The translations under genes were made by a program, and so were the position numbers. A DNA stretch of 51,671 bases from JAPUDS01 sp964536265 (lineage in GTDB: Bacteria > Patescibacteriota > Saccharimonadia > Saccharimonadales > Saccharimonadaceae), in assembly GCA_964536265.1 (NCBI GenBank), contig CAZHVV010000007.1:1-51671 (forward strand). The letters are read 5' to 3'. The notes beneath the pieces are model-generated. The model had not been told where the DNA came from and ran no database searches. It saw only the letters and a list, made by a program, of their open reading frames with translations. Below, piece after piece: positions 39,759-48,859 of the stretch. Positions within the stretch are counted from its first letter, which is position 1, and the number at the start of each line of letters is the position of its first letter.

Positions 39759-41744
39759 TTAGTGAATCAATCCGACGATAAGAAGGGCGATGATGTTCGC
39801 GACCTTGATAAGTGGGTTGATAGCTGGGCCAGTAGTGTCCTTGTATGGGTCACCAACAGTGTCACCAGTGACAGCTGCTTTGTGAGCCTCAGAACCTTTA
39901 CCGCCAAATGCACCGTCTTCGATGTATTTCTTTGCGTTGTCCCATGCGCCACCACCGGTAGTCATGCTGATTGCCATAAATAGGCCAGCCAAGATGATAC
40001 CTATTAAGAGGCCACCGAGGGCAACTTTACCGAGGAGGAAACCAACGAGGAGCACACCGACGACAGGGATAAGGGCAGGGATAATCATTTCCTTGATTGC
40101 GGCTTTCGTCACAATGTCGATTGCGCGGCCGTATTCAGGCTTTGCTTTGCCACTCATGATACCTTTGATTTCGCGGAACTGACGACGAACTTCTTCGACG
40201 ACAGTACCTGCAGCCCGACCGACTGAACGGAGGGTAAGAGCAGCGAAAATGTATACCATTGCGACACCGAGTAGGAGTCCGGCAAGAACCTTAGGATCAG
40301 AAAGGTTAAATACGACGCCACCTGTTTCTTCTGCGTAACTCGAGAAGAGGACGAGTGCAGCCAATCCGGCGCTTGCGATTGCATAGCCTTTTGTGACGGC
40401 TTTTGTCGTATTTCCGACTGCATCAAGTGAGTCAGTAATCTTTCTGACGCTTGCAGGTTGTTTGCTCATTTCAGCTATACCACCAGCGTTGTCAGTGATT
40501 GGGCCAAATGAATCTATGGAGACAATGATGCCTGCGACTGAAAGCATAGCGACTGATGCGATTGCAACACCGAAGATGCCTGCAAGCGCGAAGCTGCCAA
40601 GGATACCGGCAACAATAATCAAAGCTGGCAATAAGGTTGATTCGAGACCAACTGAAAGGCCGGAAATGATATTCGTGCCATGACCTGAGTCAGAAGCCTC
40701 TGCAATCGCCTTGACTGGGCGATAATCCTTTGACGTGTAGTAATCAGTAACAAGGACCATGAGTCCAGTAACGGCAAGACCGATGAGTGCGGTGAAGTAG
40801 AGCTTCAAGCCCTCTTCACTGCCACCGTACATGGCATTGATAACAAAGTAGAAGCTGACTGCTGCTAAGACAAGCGAGGCAATCATACCCTTGTAGAGCG
40901 CGCCCATGATAGACTTCTTTTTACCGAGTCTAACGAAGAATGTACCAGCGATAGATGCAAGGATTGAAACGCCACCGAGAATTAATGGTAGCTCAACAGA
41001 ACCGACGCCTGTTTTTGTTGCAATAGCGCCAAGCAATAGACCCGCACTGAGGGTCACTGCATAGGTTTCAAACAAGTCAGCTGCCATACCGGCACAGTCG
41101 CCGACGTTGTCACCGACGAGGTCGGCAATGACACCTGGGTTGCGTGGATCATCCTCAGGGATGTTTGCTTCAACTTTACCCACGAGGTCAGTACCAACAT
41201 CAGCTGCTTTCGTGTAGATACCACCACCAAGACGAGCAAAGATTGACACCAAACTGGCGCCGAAACTTAGTCCGATGAGCGCATCAACGTTATGGTCAGT
41301 TAAATAGTAAATACCTGCAACAGCCAAAAGGCCGAGCGTTGTAACTAACAGACCAGTCACTGAGCCAGCCTTGAAGGCGATGTCGAGTGCTTGTCCGAGA
41401 CCCTTTTTCGCGGCTGCCGCAGTACGTGCGTTTGCGCGTACAGCAACGTTCATGCCGATATAACCAGTGATTGCCGAAGCAAATCCACCGACCAAGAAGG
41501 CCCCTGCGCTTACCCAACCGAGGGTGAAGCCCATGATAACAGCCAAAATGGCTGCGACGATTGCGACGGCTTTATATTGACGATTCAAGAATGCCGCCGA
41601 GCCCTCTTGAATAGCCTTGGAAATGCTGATCATTTCCTTGTCGCCCTGTGGTTTCTTAAGCAGCCAATATACAAGGTATGCACTGTATATGGTCGCCAAG
41701 ACTACAGGTACGAAAATGAGTAGGTTGGTAATTAGTGTTGACAT
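39759..41744 (-). CDS. hppA: Membrane-bound H+-translocating pyrophosphatase, K+-independent
   Basis: The 661-aa protein has about 16 helices and the pyrophosphate-binding motifs DVGTDLVGKVE and GDNVGDCAGMAADLFE, plus a third near DNAKKYIEDG and DTVGDPYKDT. It couples hydrolysis of pyrophosphate to proton export. The diagnostic position in GNTTKAVTKG is Lys, not Ala, which is the signature of K+-independent H+ pumps. TATAAT ends 8 nt before the ATG (leaderless). It recovers energy from biosynthetic pyrophosphate, useful in a cell without a full respiratory chain. Confidence 0.95.
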   Translation of the reverse strand: MSTLITNLLIFVPVVLATIYSAYLVYWLLKKPQGDKEMISISKAIQEGSAAFLNRQYKAVAIVAAILAVIMGFTLGWVSAGAFLVGGFASAITGYIGMNVAVRANARTAAAAKKGLGQALDIAFKAGSVTGLLVTTLGLLAVAGIYYLTDHNVDALIGLSFGASLVSIFARLGGGIYTKAADVGTDLVGKVEANIPEDDPRNPGVIADLVGDNVGDCAGMAADLFETYAVTLSAGLLLGAIATKTGVGSVELPLILGGVSILASIAGTFFVRLGKKKSIMGALYKGMIASLVLAAVSFYFVINAMYGGSEEGLKLYFTALIGLAVTGLMVLVTDYYTSKDYRPVKAIAEASDSGHGTNIISGLSVGLESTLLPALIIVAGILGSFALAGIFGVAIASVAMLSVAGIIVSIDSFGPITDNAGGIAEMSKQPASVRKITDSLDAVGNTTKAVTKGYAIASAGLAALVLFSSYAEETGGVVFNLSDPKVLAGLLLGVAMVYIFAALTLRSVGRAAGTVVEEVRRQFREIKGIMSGKAKPEYGRAIDIVTKAAIKEMIIPALIPVVGVLLVGFLLGKVALGGLLIGIILAGLFMAISMTTGGGAWDNAKKYIEDGAFGGKGSEAHKAAVTGDTVGDPYKDTTGPAINPLIKVANIIALLIVGLIH

Positions 41745-41865
41745 AATGAAGAATTATAACAGAGAGAAATGTGTTTGCAAAATTTGGTAGTCTGGCAACT
41801 AAAGTCAATCAAGAGTGGCCACTTGCTCACGGAAGTGTGTGGAGCCTAAAAAATACAGTCAAGCG

Positions 41866-43332
41866 TTACGAGAGTTTCTTCAACCGGGCACGGATTTTGC
41901 TGCGAGCGTGGTTTGTGAGTACGAATTCTAACCAATCAAGTTTTGGTTTGGCATTTTGTTTGGTAATAATTTCGATACGATCTCCATGCTGCAGGCGCGA
42001 ATCAAACGAACGCATAACACCGTTGATTAAGAAGCCCGCCGTATGATCGCCAATGTCACTATGGATACGATACGCGTAGTCAAGAGGGAACGAGCCTTCT
42101 GGTAAATCGTAGATATCTCCTTTTGGCGAAAATACAAAGATTCGATTTCCAAAGAGGTCAATTTTTAGTGCCTCAATATCAACTTCCTCACCAGCGCTGA
42201 GTGCCACCGCAACTTCTTGGAGTTCAACAATCCAGGCAAGGTCTGCTGGCATAGCGGCAATTTGCCTCTTGCTGTAGGCATCGGCAAGTTTTTGTTCATT
42301 GTAATGAAAACTTGCGGCAAGTCCGCGTTCTGCATAGTCATGCATCTGTTCGGTGCGGATTTGGAATTCGACAATCTCACCGTCAGGAGTAACGACTGTC
42401 GTATGTAAACTTTGGTAGCCATTTGGTTTCGGCCGGGCAATATAATCCTTGATTCGTTCGACCATCGGGTCATACATGCCATGCAGTAGACCAAGTACAA
42501 GGTAACAAGAGTCAATATCATCCACAATTATACGTAGGGCGATAAGGTCGTAAATATTATCAATATCGGGGACTTTCTTCAGCTTTTTATACAGGCTGTA
42601 GATGCTTTTCACCCTGCCATCCATGATGTACGGCATCTTTTCTGCTCGTAATTTTGCGTTAACTGCCTTCCTCACTTTCGAGAGACGTCTATGGCTTTTG
42701 CCAAGTCGGTCACGCATTTGTTGGCGTAATGTTTCATATGTCTTTGGCTGCAGATAGCTGAAACTGAGCTCCTCGAGCTCAACACGCACACGCCCCATAT
42801 TGAGTCGGTCCGCGATAGGGGCAAAAACTTCAAGAGTCTCGCGAGAGATTTTTCGCTGCTTGTCGTCGGGCATAAAACCAAGTGTGCGCATATTGTGGAG
42901 GCGGTCCGCCAGCTTTATGATGATTACCCGAATGTCTTGTCCAACTGCGATGAGAAGTTTTGTGAGGTTATCTTTCGTAGCTGGCAGGTAACTTGAGAGG
43001 TCACGCATGCCAGAACGTGCTTTTGACACTTTACTGACGCCATCGACTAAAAACGCAACATCCCGACCAAACAGTGATTCAATGTCATCGGTGGTAAGAC
43101 TTGTATCTTCGAGTGTGTCATGCAGAACACCTGCTAGAACGGTGTCGATATCCATACCCCAATCGACAAGGATTGCCCCGACCGACAGAGGATGTGTAAT
43201 ATATGGTTCGCCACTTCGGCGTTTTTGTCCTTCGTGATTTTCAGTAGCAAAGTCAATTGCGCTTGAGAGTTCGGCGAGTTGAGTCTCATCGTATTGAACC
43301 TGAGCCAGTTTAAGCAACTCGCGTTTTTTCAT
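41866..43332 (-). CDS. rel: (p)ppGpp synthetase/hydrolase Rel without C-terminal regulatory region
   Basis: The 488-aa protein has an HD hydrolase domain (ITHPLSV, His71-Asp72 in VLHDTLEDT, LADRLHNMRTL), a synthetase domain (ALRIIVDD, RIKDYIARPKPNGYQSLH at 293-310) and a TGS domain (about 397-456). It makes and degrades the alarmone (p)ppGpp. Full-length Rel/SpoT proteins are about 700-750 aa; the helical, zinc-finger and ACT domains after TGS are missing, and the protein ends naturally. TATAAT ends 7 nt before the ATG, so a leaderless message is predicted. It is divergent from gapA. Confidence 0.93.
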   Translation of the reverse strand: MKKRELLKLAQVQYDETQLAELSSAIDFATENHEGQKRRSGEPYITHPLSVGAILVDWGMDIDTVLAGVLHDTLEDTSLTTDDIESLFGRDVAFLVDGVSKVSKARSGMRDLSSYLPATKDNLTKLLIAVGQDIRVIIIKLADRLHNMRTLGFMPDDKQRKISRETLEVFAPIADRLNMGRVRVELEELSFSYLQPKTYETLRQQMRDRLGKSHRRLSKVRKAVNAKLRAEKMPYIMDGRVKSIYSLYKKLKKVPDIDNIYDLIALRIIVDDIDSCYLVLGLLHGMYDPMVERIKDYIARPKPNGYQSLHTTVVTPDGEIVEFQIRTEQMHDYAERGLAASFHYNEQKLADAYSKRQIAAMPADLAWIVELQEVAVALSAGEEVDIEALKIDLFGNRIFVFSPKGDIYDLPEGSFPLDYAYRIHSDIGDHTAGFLINGVMRSFDSRLQHGDRIEIITKQNAKPKLDWLEFVLTNHARSKIRARLKKLS

Positions 43333-43339
43333 ACTGTTT

Positions 43340-43366
43340 ATTATACCGTGTTTACTGCTGTATAAT
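43340..43366. promoter_or_regulatory. Divergent promoters for rel and gapA
   Basis: Minus strand TATAAT at 43345-43340, seven bases before the rel ATG (leaderless). Plus strand TATAAT at 43361-43366, about 40 nt before the gapA ATG, giving a leader with Shine-Dalgarno sequence. The two -10 boxes are only 15 bp apart, so the promoters exclude each other physically. Confidence 0.7.
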
Positions 43367-43405
43367 GAACTTCAGAACAAGCTAATGCTAAAGAAGGGCA
43401 CGAAG

Positions 43406-44422
43406 ATGAAAAAGATTGCTATCAATGGGTTTGGCCGAATTGGTCGGAACGCGTTTAAGATTGCCTTTGGCCGTCAAGATGTTGAAGTCGTTGCTATAAA
43501 TGACCTAACTGACACCAAAACATTGGCTCATTTGTTAAAGCATGATTCAATGTATGGCGAATATCAGCATGGTGTCAGCTATGACGATAGCTCTATCACG
43601 GTGAATGGCAAGCAAATTCGTGTTTTTGCTGAAACTGATCCGGCAAAATTGCCATGGGGTGAACTGGGAATTGACGTTGTTATTGAGTCAACTGGATTCT
43701 TTGTTGACCCAGCAAAGGCACGAGCGCATATTGATCCAGCTGGCGCCAAGAAAGTTGTGATTTCAGCTCCAGCCAAGGGTGACGGTGCTGATACTATTGT
43801 GCTCGGCGTGAATGATGACAAGTTGAGTGAGGGTGCGAGCGATATCATCAGCAACGCATCATGTACGACGAACTGCATCTCGCCAGTTATGAGCGTACTT
43901 GAAAATAACTTTGGTGTCGAAAAAGCTATGATGACAACTATCCACAGTTATACATCGAGCCAGAAACTTCTCGATGCGCCAGCGAAAGATCTTCGTGAAG
44001 CGCGAGCAGCAGCTGAAAATATTGTTCCAACATCAACTGGTGCCTCAATTGCTACGACACTTGTTATTCCATCGCTCAAAGATAAATTTGGCGGATTAAG
44101 CGTACGTGTTCCAACTCCAGTTGTAAGCTTGAGTGATATCACATTTGTATCAAAACGTCCTGTAACAGTTGAAGAGGTGAATCGGGTATTCAAAGAAGCG
44201 GCTGCACAGCCATACTACCAGGGCATTTTGGCTGTTACTGAAGAAGAACTAGTCAGCTCAGACTTTAAAGGCAACTCGCATTCAGCCATTGTCGACCTAC
44301 CACTCACTGCTGTTATAGATGGTACGCTCGTGAAGGTTGTCGCTTGGTATGACAATGAGTGGGGTTATTCGAATCGTCTCGTTGAGCTCTCGGCCGATGT
44401 GGCGAAGAGCATAGGGGTATAG
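43406..44422 (+). CDS. gapA: Glyceraldehyde-3-phosphate dehydrogenase
   Basis: The 338-aa protein starts MKKIAINGFGRIGRNAF and has the catalytic SNASCTTNCISPV (Cys about 154), the VPTPVVSLSD and WYDNEWGYSNR motifs. It oxidises glyceraldehyde 3-phosphate to 1,3-bisphosphoglycerate with NAD(P)+. The start at 43406 has GAAGGG upstream; a start at 43385 in the same frame is less likely. It is followed after 2 nt by rpiB. Confidence 0.96.
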   Translation: MKKIAINGFGRIGRNAFKIAFGRQDVEVVAINDLTDTKTLAHLLKHDSMYGEYQHGVSYDDSSITVNGKQIRVFAETDPAKLPWGELGIDVVIESTGFFVDPAKARAHIDPAGAKKVVISAPAKGDGADTIVLGVNDDKLSEGASDIISNASCTTNCISPVMSVLENNFGVEKAMMTTIHSYTSSQKLLDAPAKDLREARAAAENIVPTSTGASIATTLVIPSLKDKFGGLSVRVPTPVVSLSDITFVSKRPVTVEEVNRVFKEAAAQPYYQGILAVTEEELVSSDFKGNSHSAIVDLPLTAVIDGTLVKVVAWYDNEWGYSNRLVELSADVAKSIGV

Positions 44423-44424
44423 AT

Positions 44425-44871
44425 ATGAAGCTATTCCTAGGTTCAGATCACAATGGATTTCATCTCAAGGAAAAAGTGTTTGCGTATTTGAGCAAGCGTG
44501 GCTATGACGTTCAAGATGTTGGTGACAGTGAAATGAAGCCCGACGATGATTTTCCTGAGTTTGCACAAGCTGCCAGTATAAAAGTCCTAGGCGAAGATGA
44601 TGGACGAGCAATATTGCTATGTGGTGGTGGTCAAGGAATGGCAATGGCCGCAAACCGATTTCGCGGTATTCGAGCAAGTGTTATTTGGGATCAACACGAA
44701 GCAAAAATGACACGAAATGACAACGACAGCAATGTCCTTTGTTTGCCAGCGCGCGTGCTCGAAAATGATGATGCCGAGTGGCAGGCTATACTTGATACGT
44801 GGCTCGAAACGCCGTTTGCTGGAGCAGTACGATTCGTACGCCGAAATCGTCAACTCGATGAACTCTCCTAG
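44425..44871 (+). CDS. rpiB: Ribose-5-phosphate isomerase B family protein
   Basis: The 148-aa protein starts MKLFLGSDHNGFHLKEKV, has the catalytic Cys in LLCGGGQGMAMAAN (about 72) and RASVIWDQHEAKMTRNDNDSNVLCL, all typical of RpiB/LacAB isomerases. It converts ribose 5-phosphate to ribulose 5-phosphate. It starts 2 nt after gapA and is part of the same operon. Together with rpe and transketolase downstream it completes the non-oxidative pentose phosphate interconversions in this locus. Substitutions near the anion site (GGGQ instead of GTGI) leave substrate preference open. Confidence 0.88.
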   Translation: MKLFLGSDHNGFHLKEKVFAYLSKRGYDVQDVGDSEMKPDDDFPEFAQAASIKVLGEDDGRAILLCGGGQGMAMAANRFRGIRASVIWDQHEAKMTRNDNDSNVLCLPARVLENDDAEWQAILDTWLETPFAGAVRFVRRNRQLDELS

Positions 44872-44909
44872 GGAAAATCTAACGAAAAAGAAAGTGATAT
44901 AGTAAGAAT

Positions 44910-45359
44910 ATGGTACAAAAGAAATCGACAAACGCAGAGGCACCAATAAAACTTACCGCTCATGGACTGCTAGGATCTATATCGTACTGGGGGACAGCAG
45001 CTCGTCTGCTTCTCGTCAATATTTTAGTTGTGACAGCGTTTGTTATAAATATTTCCGCATATTCAACATGGGAATTCATGACAACCGAGACATTTTTCTT
45101 GATTTACGGTTTAGCGACATTACTGCTTCTTGACCTCGGGTATGTTATTGTGGCACGTTCTCTCAAGCTGGGTCACGTATTTGACCGATGGGTTGTTATG
45201 ATGTCAGACCTTGTTATTGCCGGTTTCTTTGTAGCCCCAAGTTTCCTTAGCAGTAGCGCTGACGGTAACAAACTACGCGTCATGAGCCTGATAGTCGTTC
45301 TTCTGGTTCTTGCAGTGCGCATACTCCTTGGTCTGTTGTTTGCAAAAAGGAAGCGCTAG
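44910..45359 (+). CDS. Four-helix membrane protein of unknown function
   Basis: A 149-aa protein with about four transmembrane helices (roughly 32-50, 58-78, 92-110, 122-143) and a basic tail (FAKRKR). No family is recognised. TATAGT ends six bases before the ATG, so it starts its own leaderless message between rpiB and rpe. rpe begins 6 nt after its stop. Confidence 0.7.
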   Translation: MVQKKSTNAEAPIKLTAHGLLGSISYWGTAARLLLVNILVVTAFVINISAYSTWEFMTTETFFLIYGLATLLLLDLGYVIVARSLKLGHVFDRWVVMMSDLVIAGFFVAPSFLSSSADGNKLRVMSLIVVLLVLAVRILLGLLFAKRKR

Positions 45360-45365
45360 ACCAAA

Positions 45366-45998
45366 ATGGCTCAGATTTGTCCGACTGTTATGCCGACCAT
45401 TGATGATCCTCATGCCTTTAGGGGCTTGATGGAGCGTGTCGGTGTATTGGCGCCACGTATCCAAATTGACCTTATGGACGGTGTTTTCGCACCGCATCGT
45501 AACATCGAGCCGAGTGCAGTATGGTGGCCAGACGGAACTGAAGCCGATATACATGTTATGTATAAGCATCCTGCTAGTATTGTTGATACACTAATTGCCC
45601 TACACCCTCACATGATAATTTTGCACGTAGAAGCAGATGACGATATCCTGAGCCTCATGGGAAAAATCAAAAGCGCAGGGATATTGGCTGGTGTCGCGTT
45701 ATTGACCGGCACAGCAGTTGAATCGGTCCGTCCATTCATTGAGCAAGCTGACCACGTGTTATTGTTCGCGGGCCAACTAGGTGTGCATGCAAGCGCTAAC
45801 CTCGCGACACTTGATAAAGTTGCTGCAGTTCGTGCTATTCACCCGTCAATGGAAATTGGCTGGGATGGTGGAGCAAATGAGACCGATGCGATGCTTCTGA
45901 AAAATGGTGGAATAGACGTGATTAACGTCGGCGGATACTTGGAGAGAGCTGAAAATCCCAAGGCAGTGTACGAACAGCTTGTAGAACTCGTTCGCTGA
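45366..45998 (+). CDS. rpe: Ribulose-phosphate 3-epimerase-like protein
   Basis: The 210-aa TIM-barrel protein has IDLMDGVF (about 34-41), ADIHVM (about 60-65), ILHVEA and WDGGAN near the end, the pattern of ribulose-phosphate 3-epimerase. One metal ligand differs: the His two residues before the first Asp (HxDxMDG) is Gln33. The second His and the late Asp are present. It may still be an epimerase with altered metal binding, or act on a related sugar phosphate. It is translated after the membrane gene and lies next to the transketolase genes. Confidence 0.78.
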   Translation: MAQICPTVMPTIDDPHAFRGLMERVGVLAPRIQIDLMDGVFAPHRNIEPSAVWWPDGTEADIHVMYKHPASIVDTLIALHPHMIILHVEADDDILSLMGKIKSAGILAGVALLTGTAVESVRPFIEQADHVLLFAGQLGVHASANLATLDKVAAVRAIHPSMEIGWDGGANETDAMLLKNGGIDVINVGGYLERAENPKAVYEQLVELVR

Positions 45999-46034
45999 GC
46001 TATGGTCAAGACGCTTGTGCTACAATAAGTGTAA

Positions 46035-46895
46035 ATGAGTGGGCAGAAAACGTTACGGCAACTCGATGAAATGGCGAACACAATTCGTCAAGATATTATT
46101 CATATGCTTGAAGCGGCCGGTAGTGGCCATAGCGCCGGTCCACTTGGTATGGCGGATATTATGACGGCGTTGTATTTCCGCGTGCTGAAACATGACCCAA
46201 GTAAGCCAGATTGGGAAGAACGTGACCGGTTAGTACTAAGCAATGGGCATACAGTGCCAGTTGTCTATGCGTGTTTGGCTCGAAGTGGCTATTTTCCTGT
46301 TGATGAACTCTTGACGCTACGCAAATTCGGTTCTCGCCTACAGGGCCATCCTGAACGTCAGCGTTTACCTGGACTTGAAACAACAAGCGGGCCATTAGGC
46401 TCTGGCTTAAGCCAAGCTTCTGGTATGGCATATACGCTGAAAAATATTAATATGGCTACCGAACAATGGGTCTATGTGATGATGGGGGATGGTGAACTCG
46501 ACGAAGGAAATGTGTGGGAAGCCGCCATGTTTGCTGGCAAATACAAACTTCACAACCTTGTTGCAATTATTGACCGCAATAATATCCAGATAGATGGCAA
46601 TACTGAAAGCGTCATGCCGCTGGAAGATTTACGCGGCAAGTGGGAAAGCTTTGGCTGGCACGTGCAGGAAGTCGATGGCCATAATATAGAAAGTATCATT
46701 GATGCCTTTTCGATGGCGCGAGCGATTGTAGAGAAACCAAGTGTCATAATTGCGCATACTATCCCGGGTAAGGGCGTTGATTTTATGGAATACGATTATC
46801 GTTGGCATGGTATGCCGCCAAATAATGAACAAGCGAAAGAAGCCCTTCGAAAACTACGTACGCTGGGTGGAAAAATACGGAGCGAGCATGAATAA
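46035..46895 (+). CDS. tktN: Transketolase, N-terminal (thiamine-binding) subunit
   Basis: The 286-aa protein has the transketolase motifs SGHSAGPLGMADI (about 30-42), SNGHTVPVVYA, TSGPLGSGLSQASG and the thiamine diphosphate motif GDGELDEGNVWEA...DRNNIQIDG. It is the first half of a split transketolase, which moves two-carbon units between sugar phosphates. TACAAT preceded by TG (46018-46026) ends 8 nt before the ATG. Its stop overlaps the start of the second half by 8 nt, so the subunits are made together. Confidence 0.93.
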   Translation: MSGQKTLRQLDEMANTIRQDIIHMLEAAGSGHSAGPLGMADIMTALYFRVLKHDPSKPDWEERDRLVLSNGHTVPVVYACLARSGYFPVDELLTLRKFGSRLQGHPERQRLPGLETTSGPLGSGLSQASGMAYTLKNINMATEQWVYVMMGDGELDEGNVWEAAMFAGKYKLHNLVAIIDRNNIQIDGNTESVMPLEDLRGKWESFGWHVQEVDGHNIESIIDAFSMARAIVEKPSVIIAHTIPGKGVDFMEYDYRWHGMPPNNEQAKEALRKLRTLGGKIRSEHE

Positions 46896-47883
46896 TATGC
46901 ATTTGACAGAGAAGCTGCATCAGCCAGATATTGCCACTGAGCCAATTCGTAAAGGGTTTGGTCGTGGATTGAAAATGGCAGGTGAGGCTGATGAGCGAGT
47001 TATTGCCTTGTGTGCTGACTTGACTGAATCTACGCAGATGCATGTGTTTAAAGAAGCTTTTCCGGAGCGGTTCGTAGAAGTTGGTGTGGCTGAGCAAAAT
47101 CTTGTGACGGTTGCAGCTGGTATGGCAGCTATGGGTAAAATTCCATTTGCGAGTAGTTATGCCGCGTTCAATCCAGGACGCAATTGGGAACAGATTCGGA
47201 CAACAATATGTTTGAATGACCGACCCGTGAAAATTGTGGGGTCTCACGCTGGTGTGTCGGTTGGCCCTGATGGTGCAACTCACCAGATGTTGGAAGACAT
47301 TGCACTTATGCGAGTGTTGCCAAATATGGTTGTTGTTGTACCAGGAGATAGTATAGAAGCCGAAAAGGCGACACTGGCAATAGCTGCAACAGAGCAGCCT
47401 ACATATATACGACTAGCGCGTGAAGCGACACCGGTATTCACGACAGCATTGACGCCGTTTGAGATTGGCAAAGCCTATGTGCTGCGTGAAGGTACAGATG
47501 TGACACTACTTGGAACTGGCACTATGACATATGAATGTTTAGTTGCGGCAGAGAGGTTGGAACACGACGGAGTAAGCGTTGAGGTTGTGCATGTACCAAC
47601 TATCAAACCGCTTGATGAGGAGACAATTTTAGCTAGCCTACGTAAAACTGGTCGAGGCATTACCGTTGAAGAAGGTCAGGCTGCTGCTGGTTTTGGTGGC
47701 GCGGTCGCTGAACTACTTACAGAGCACATGCCAACACCGCTTCGGCGCATGGGTATGCAAGACCGCTTTGGCGAGTCTGGCAAGGCTGACGAGTTACTCG
47801 AAGCATTTGGTTTGAACGCAAAGCATATTGCATTGAACGTACATGATTTCATAACCCACAACCCACAGTATCATCGGCAATAG
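46888..47883 (+). CDS. tktC: Transketolase, C-terminal (pyrimidine-binding) subunit
   Basis: The 331-aa protein starts MNNMHLTEKLHQ and has the catalytic Glu in FVEVGVAEQNLVTVAAGMA, the GVSVGPDGATHQMLEDIA motif and a C-terminal domain. With the preceding subunit it forms one transketolase. The frame is open from 46750 within tktN, but the ATG at 46888 has GGAG 5 nt upstream and gives the family start. Split transketolases are common in archaea and several bacterial lineages including CPR. Confidence 0.93.
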   Translation: MNNMHLTEKLHQPDIATEPIRKGFGRGLKMAGEADERVIALCADLTESTQMHVFKEAFPERFVEVGVAEQNLVTVAAGMAAMGKIPFASSYAAFNPGRNWEQIRTTICLNDRPVKIVGSHAGVSVGPDGATHQMLEDIALMRVLPNMVVVVPGDSIEAEKATLAIAATEQPTYIRLAREATPVFTTALTPFEIGKAYVLREGTDVTLLGTGTMTYECLVAAERLEHDGVSVEVVHVPTIKPLDEETILASLRKTGRGITVEEGQAAAGFGGAVAELLTEHMPTPLRRMGMQDRFGESGKADELLEAFGLNAKHIALNVHDFITHNPQYHRQ

Positions 47884-47947
47884 AACAGACCAATTTGAAC
47901 CGTATGATACAATAAAGCTAGCGTTTATAACAGAGTAGGGGGGCAAG

Positions 47948-48859
47948 GTGGCACTTGGTATAAAACAGATACGAGACAATTGTGTTCGAGCACGGCATCT
48001 CATGCAGCGTTCTCGCCAACAACAGTTTGCTGTTGGGGCGTTTAATATCGACAATCAAGAAACGTTGATTGCGGTGGCACGTGCGGCTCAGAAACTGAAC
48101 TCACCAGTACTTGTCGAGGTAAGCGATGGAGAAGTCAAAGCCATGGGGCTTGAAAATATTCGTGATCTTGTCGACAACTACCGTGACGAATATGGTATTG
48201 AAATGTATCTTAACCTTGATCATAGCCCTACCGTCGAAGACTGCAAGCGAGCGATTGATGCTGGCTTTGAGTTTATTCATATTGATATTTCCCAGGCAAA
48301 TCATGATGCGAGCGAAGAAGAAATCATAGAGAAAACCAAGGAAGTTGTTGAGTATGCACGTTTTACAGGGGCACTCGTTGAAAGCGAGCCGCATTATTTT
48401 GGCGGTAGCAGTAATGTTCACGAAGAATCTATTGACTACGAAGAAATCAAAAAGACATTCTCAACACCCGAGGGCGCAAAAACATTTGTCGATGCGACAG
48501 GTATCGACACTTTTGCAGCAGCCATTGGTAATCTGCATGGCAAATACCCTGTACCAAAGGAGCTCGATATCGATCTCCTCACTCAGATACGAGGCGTTAT
48601 AGACTGTCAAATAAGCCTGCATGGTGGGTCTGGCACACCACTCCATTATTTCGAAGAAGCGGCGAAGATTGGCGTGAGTAAAATCAATATCAACAGCGAT
48701 ATGCGCTATGCATTTCGAACGACACTTGAAGAAGCACTCAAAGAAGACCCCGATGAATTTGCTGTCGTGAAGCTGATGGACCAGGTGAAAGATGCTGTGC
48801 AACTGGTTGTTGAAGAGAAAATTCAAGCATTTGGGAGCGCTGGGAAGGCGGTTCGATGA
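47948..48859 (+). CDS. fba: Class II fructose-bisphosphate aldolase
   Basis: The 303-aa protein has class II zinc-aldolase motifs: FAVGAFNIDNQE (28-39), the metal site in YLNLDHSPT, AIGNLHGKYP, LHGGSGTP and KININSDMR. It splits fructose 1,6-bisphosphate into triose phosphates. The start is GTG at 47948 with AGGGGGG upstream. The stop overlaps the PfkB kinase start by four bases (ATGA), so the two are translationally coupled. Confidence 0.94.
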   Translation: MALGIKQIRDNCVRARHLMQRSRQQQFAVGAFNIDNQETLIAVARAAQKLNSPVLVEVSDGEVKAMGLENIRDLVDNYRDEYGIEMYLNLDHSPTVEDCKRAIDAGFEFIHIDISQANHDASEEEIIEKTKEVVEYARFTGALVESEPHYFGGSSNVHEESIDYEEIKKTFSTPEGAKTFVDATGIDTFAAAIGNLHGKYPVPKELDIDLLTQIRGVIDCQISLHGGSGTPLHYFEEAAKIGVSKININSDMRYAFRTTLEEALKEDPDEFAVVKLMDQVKDAVQLVVEEKIQAFGSAGKAVR

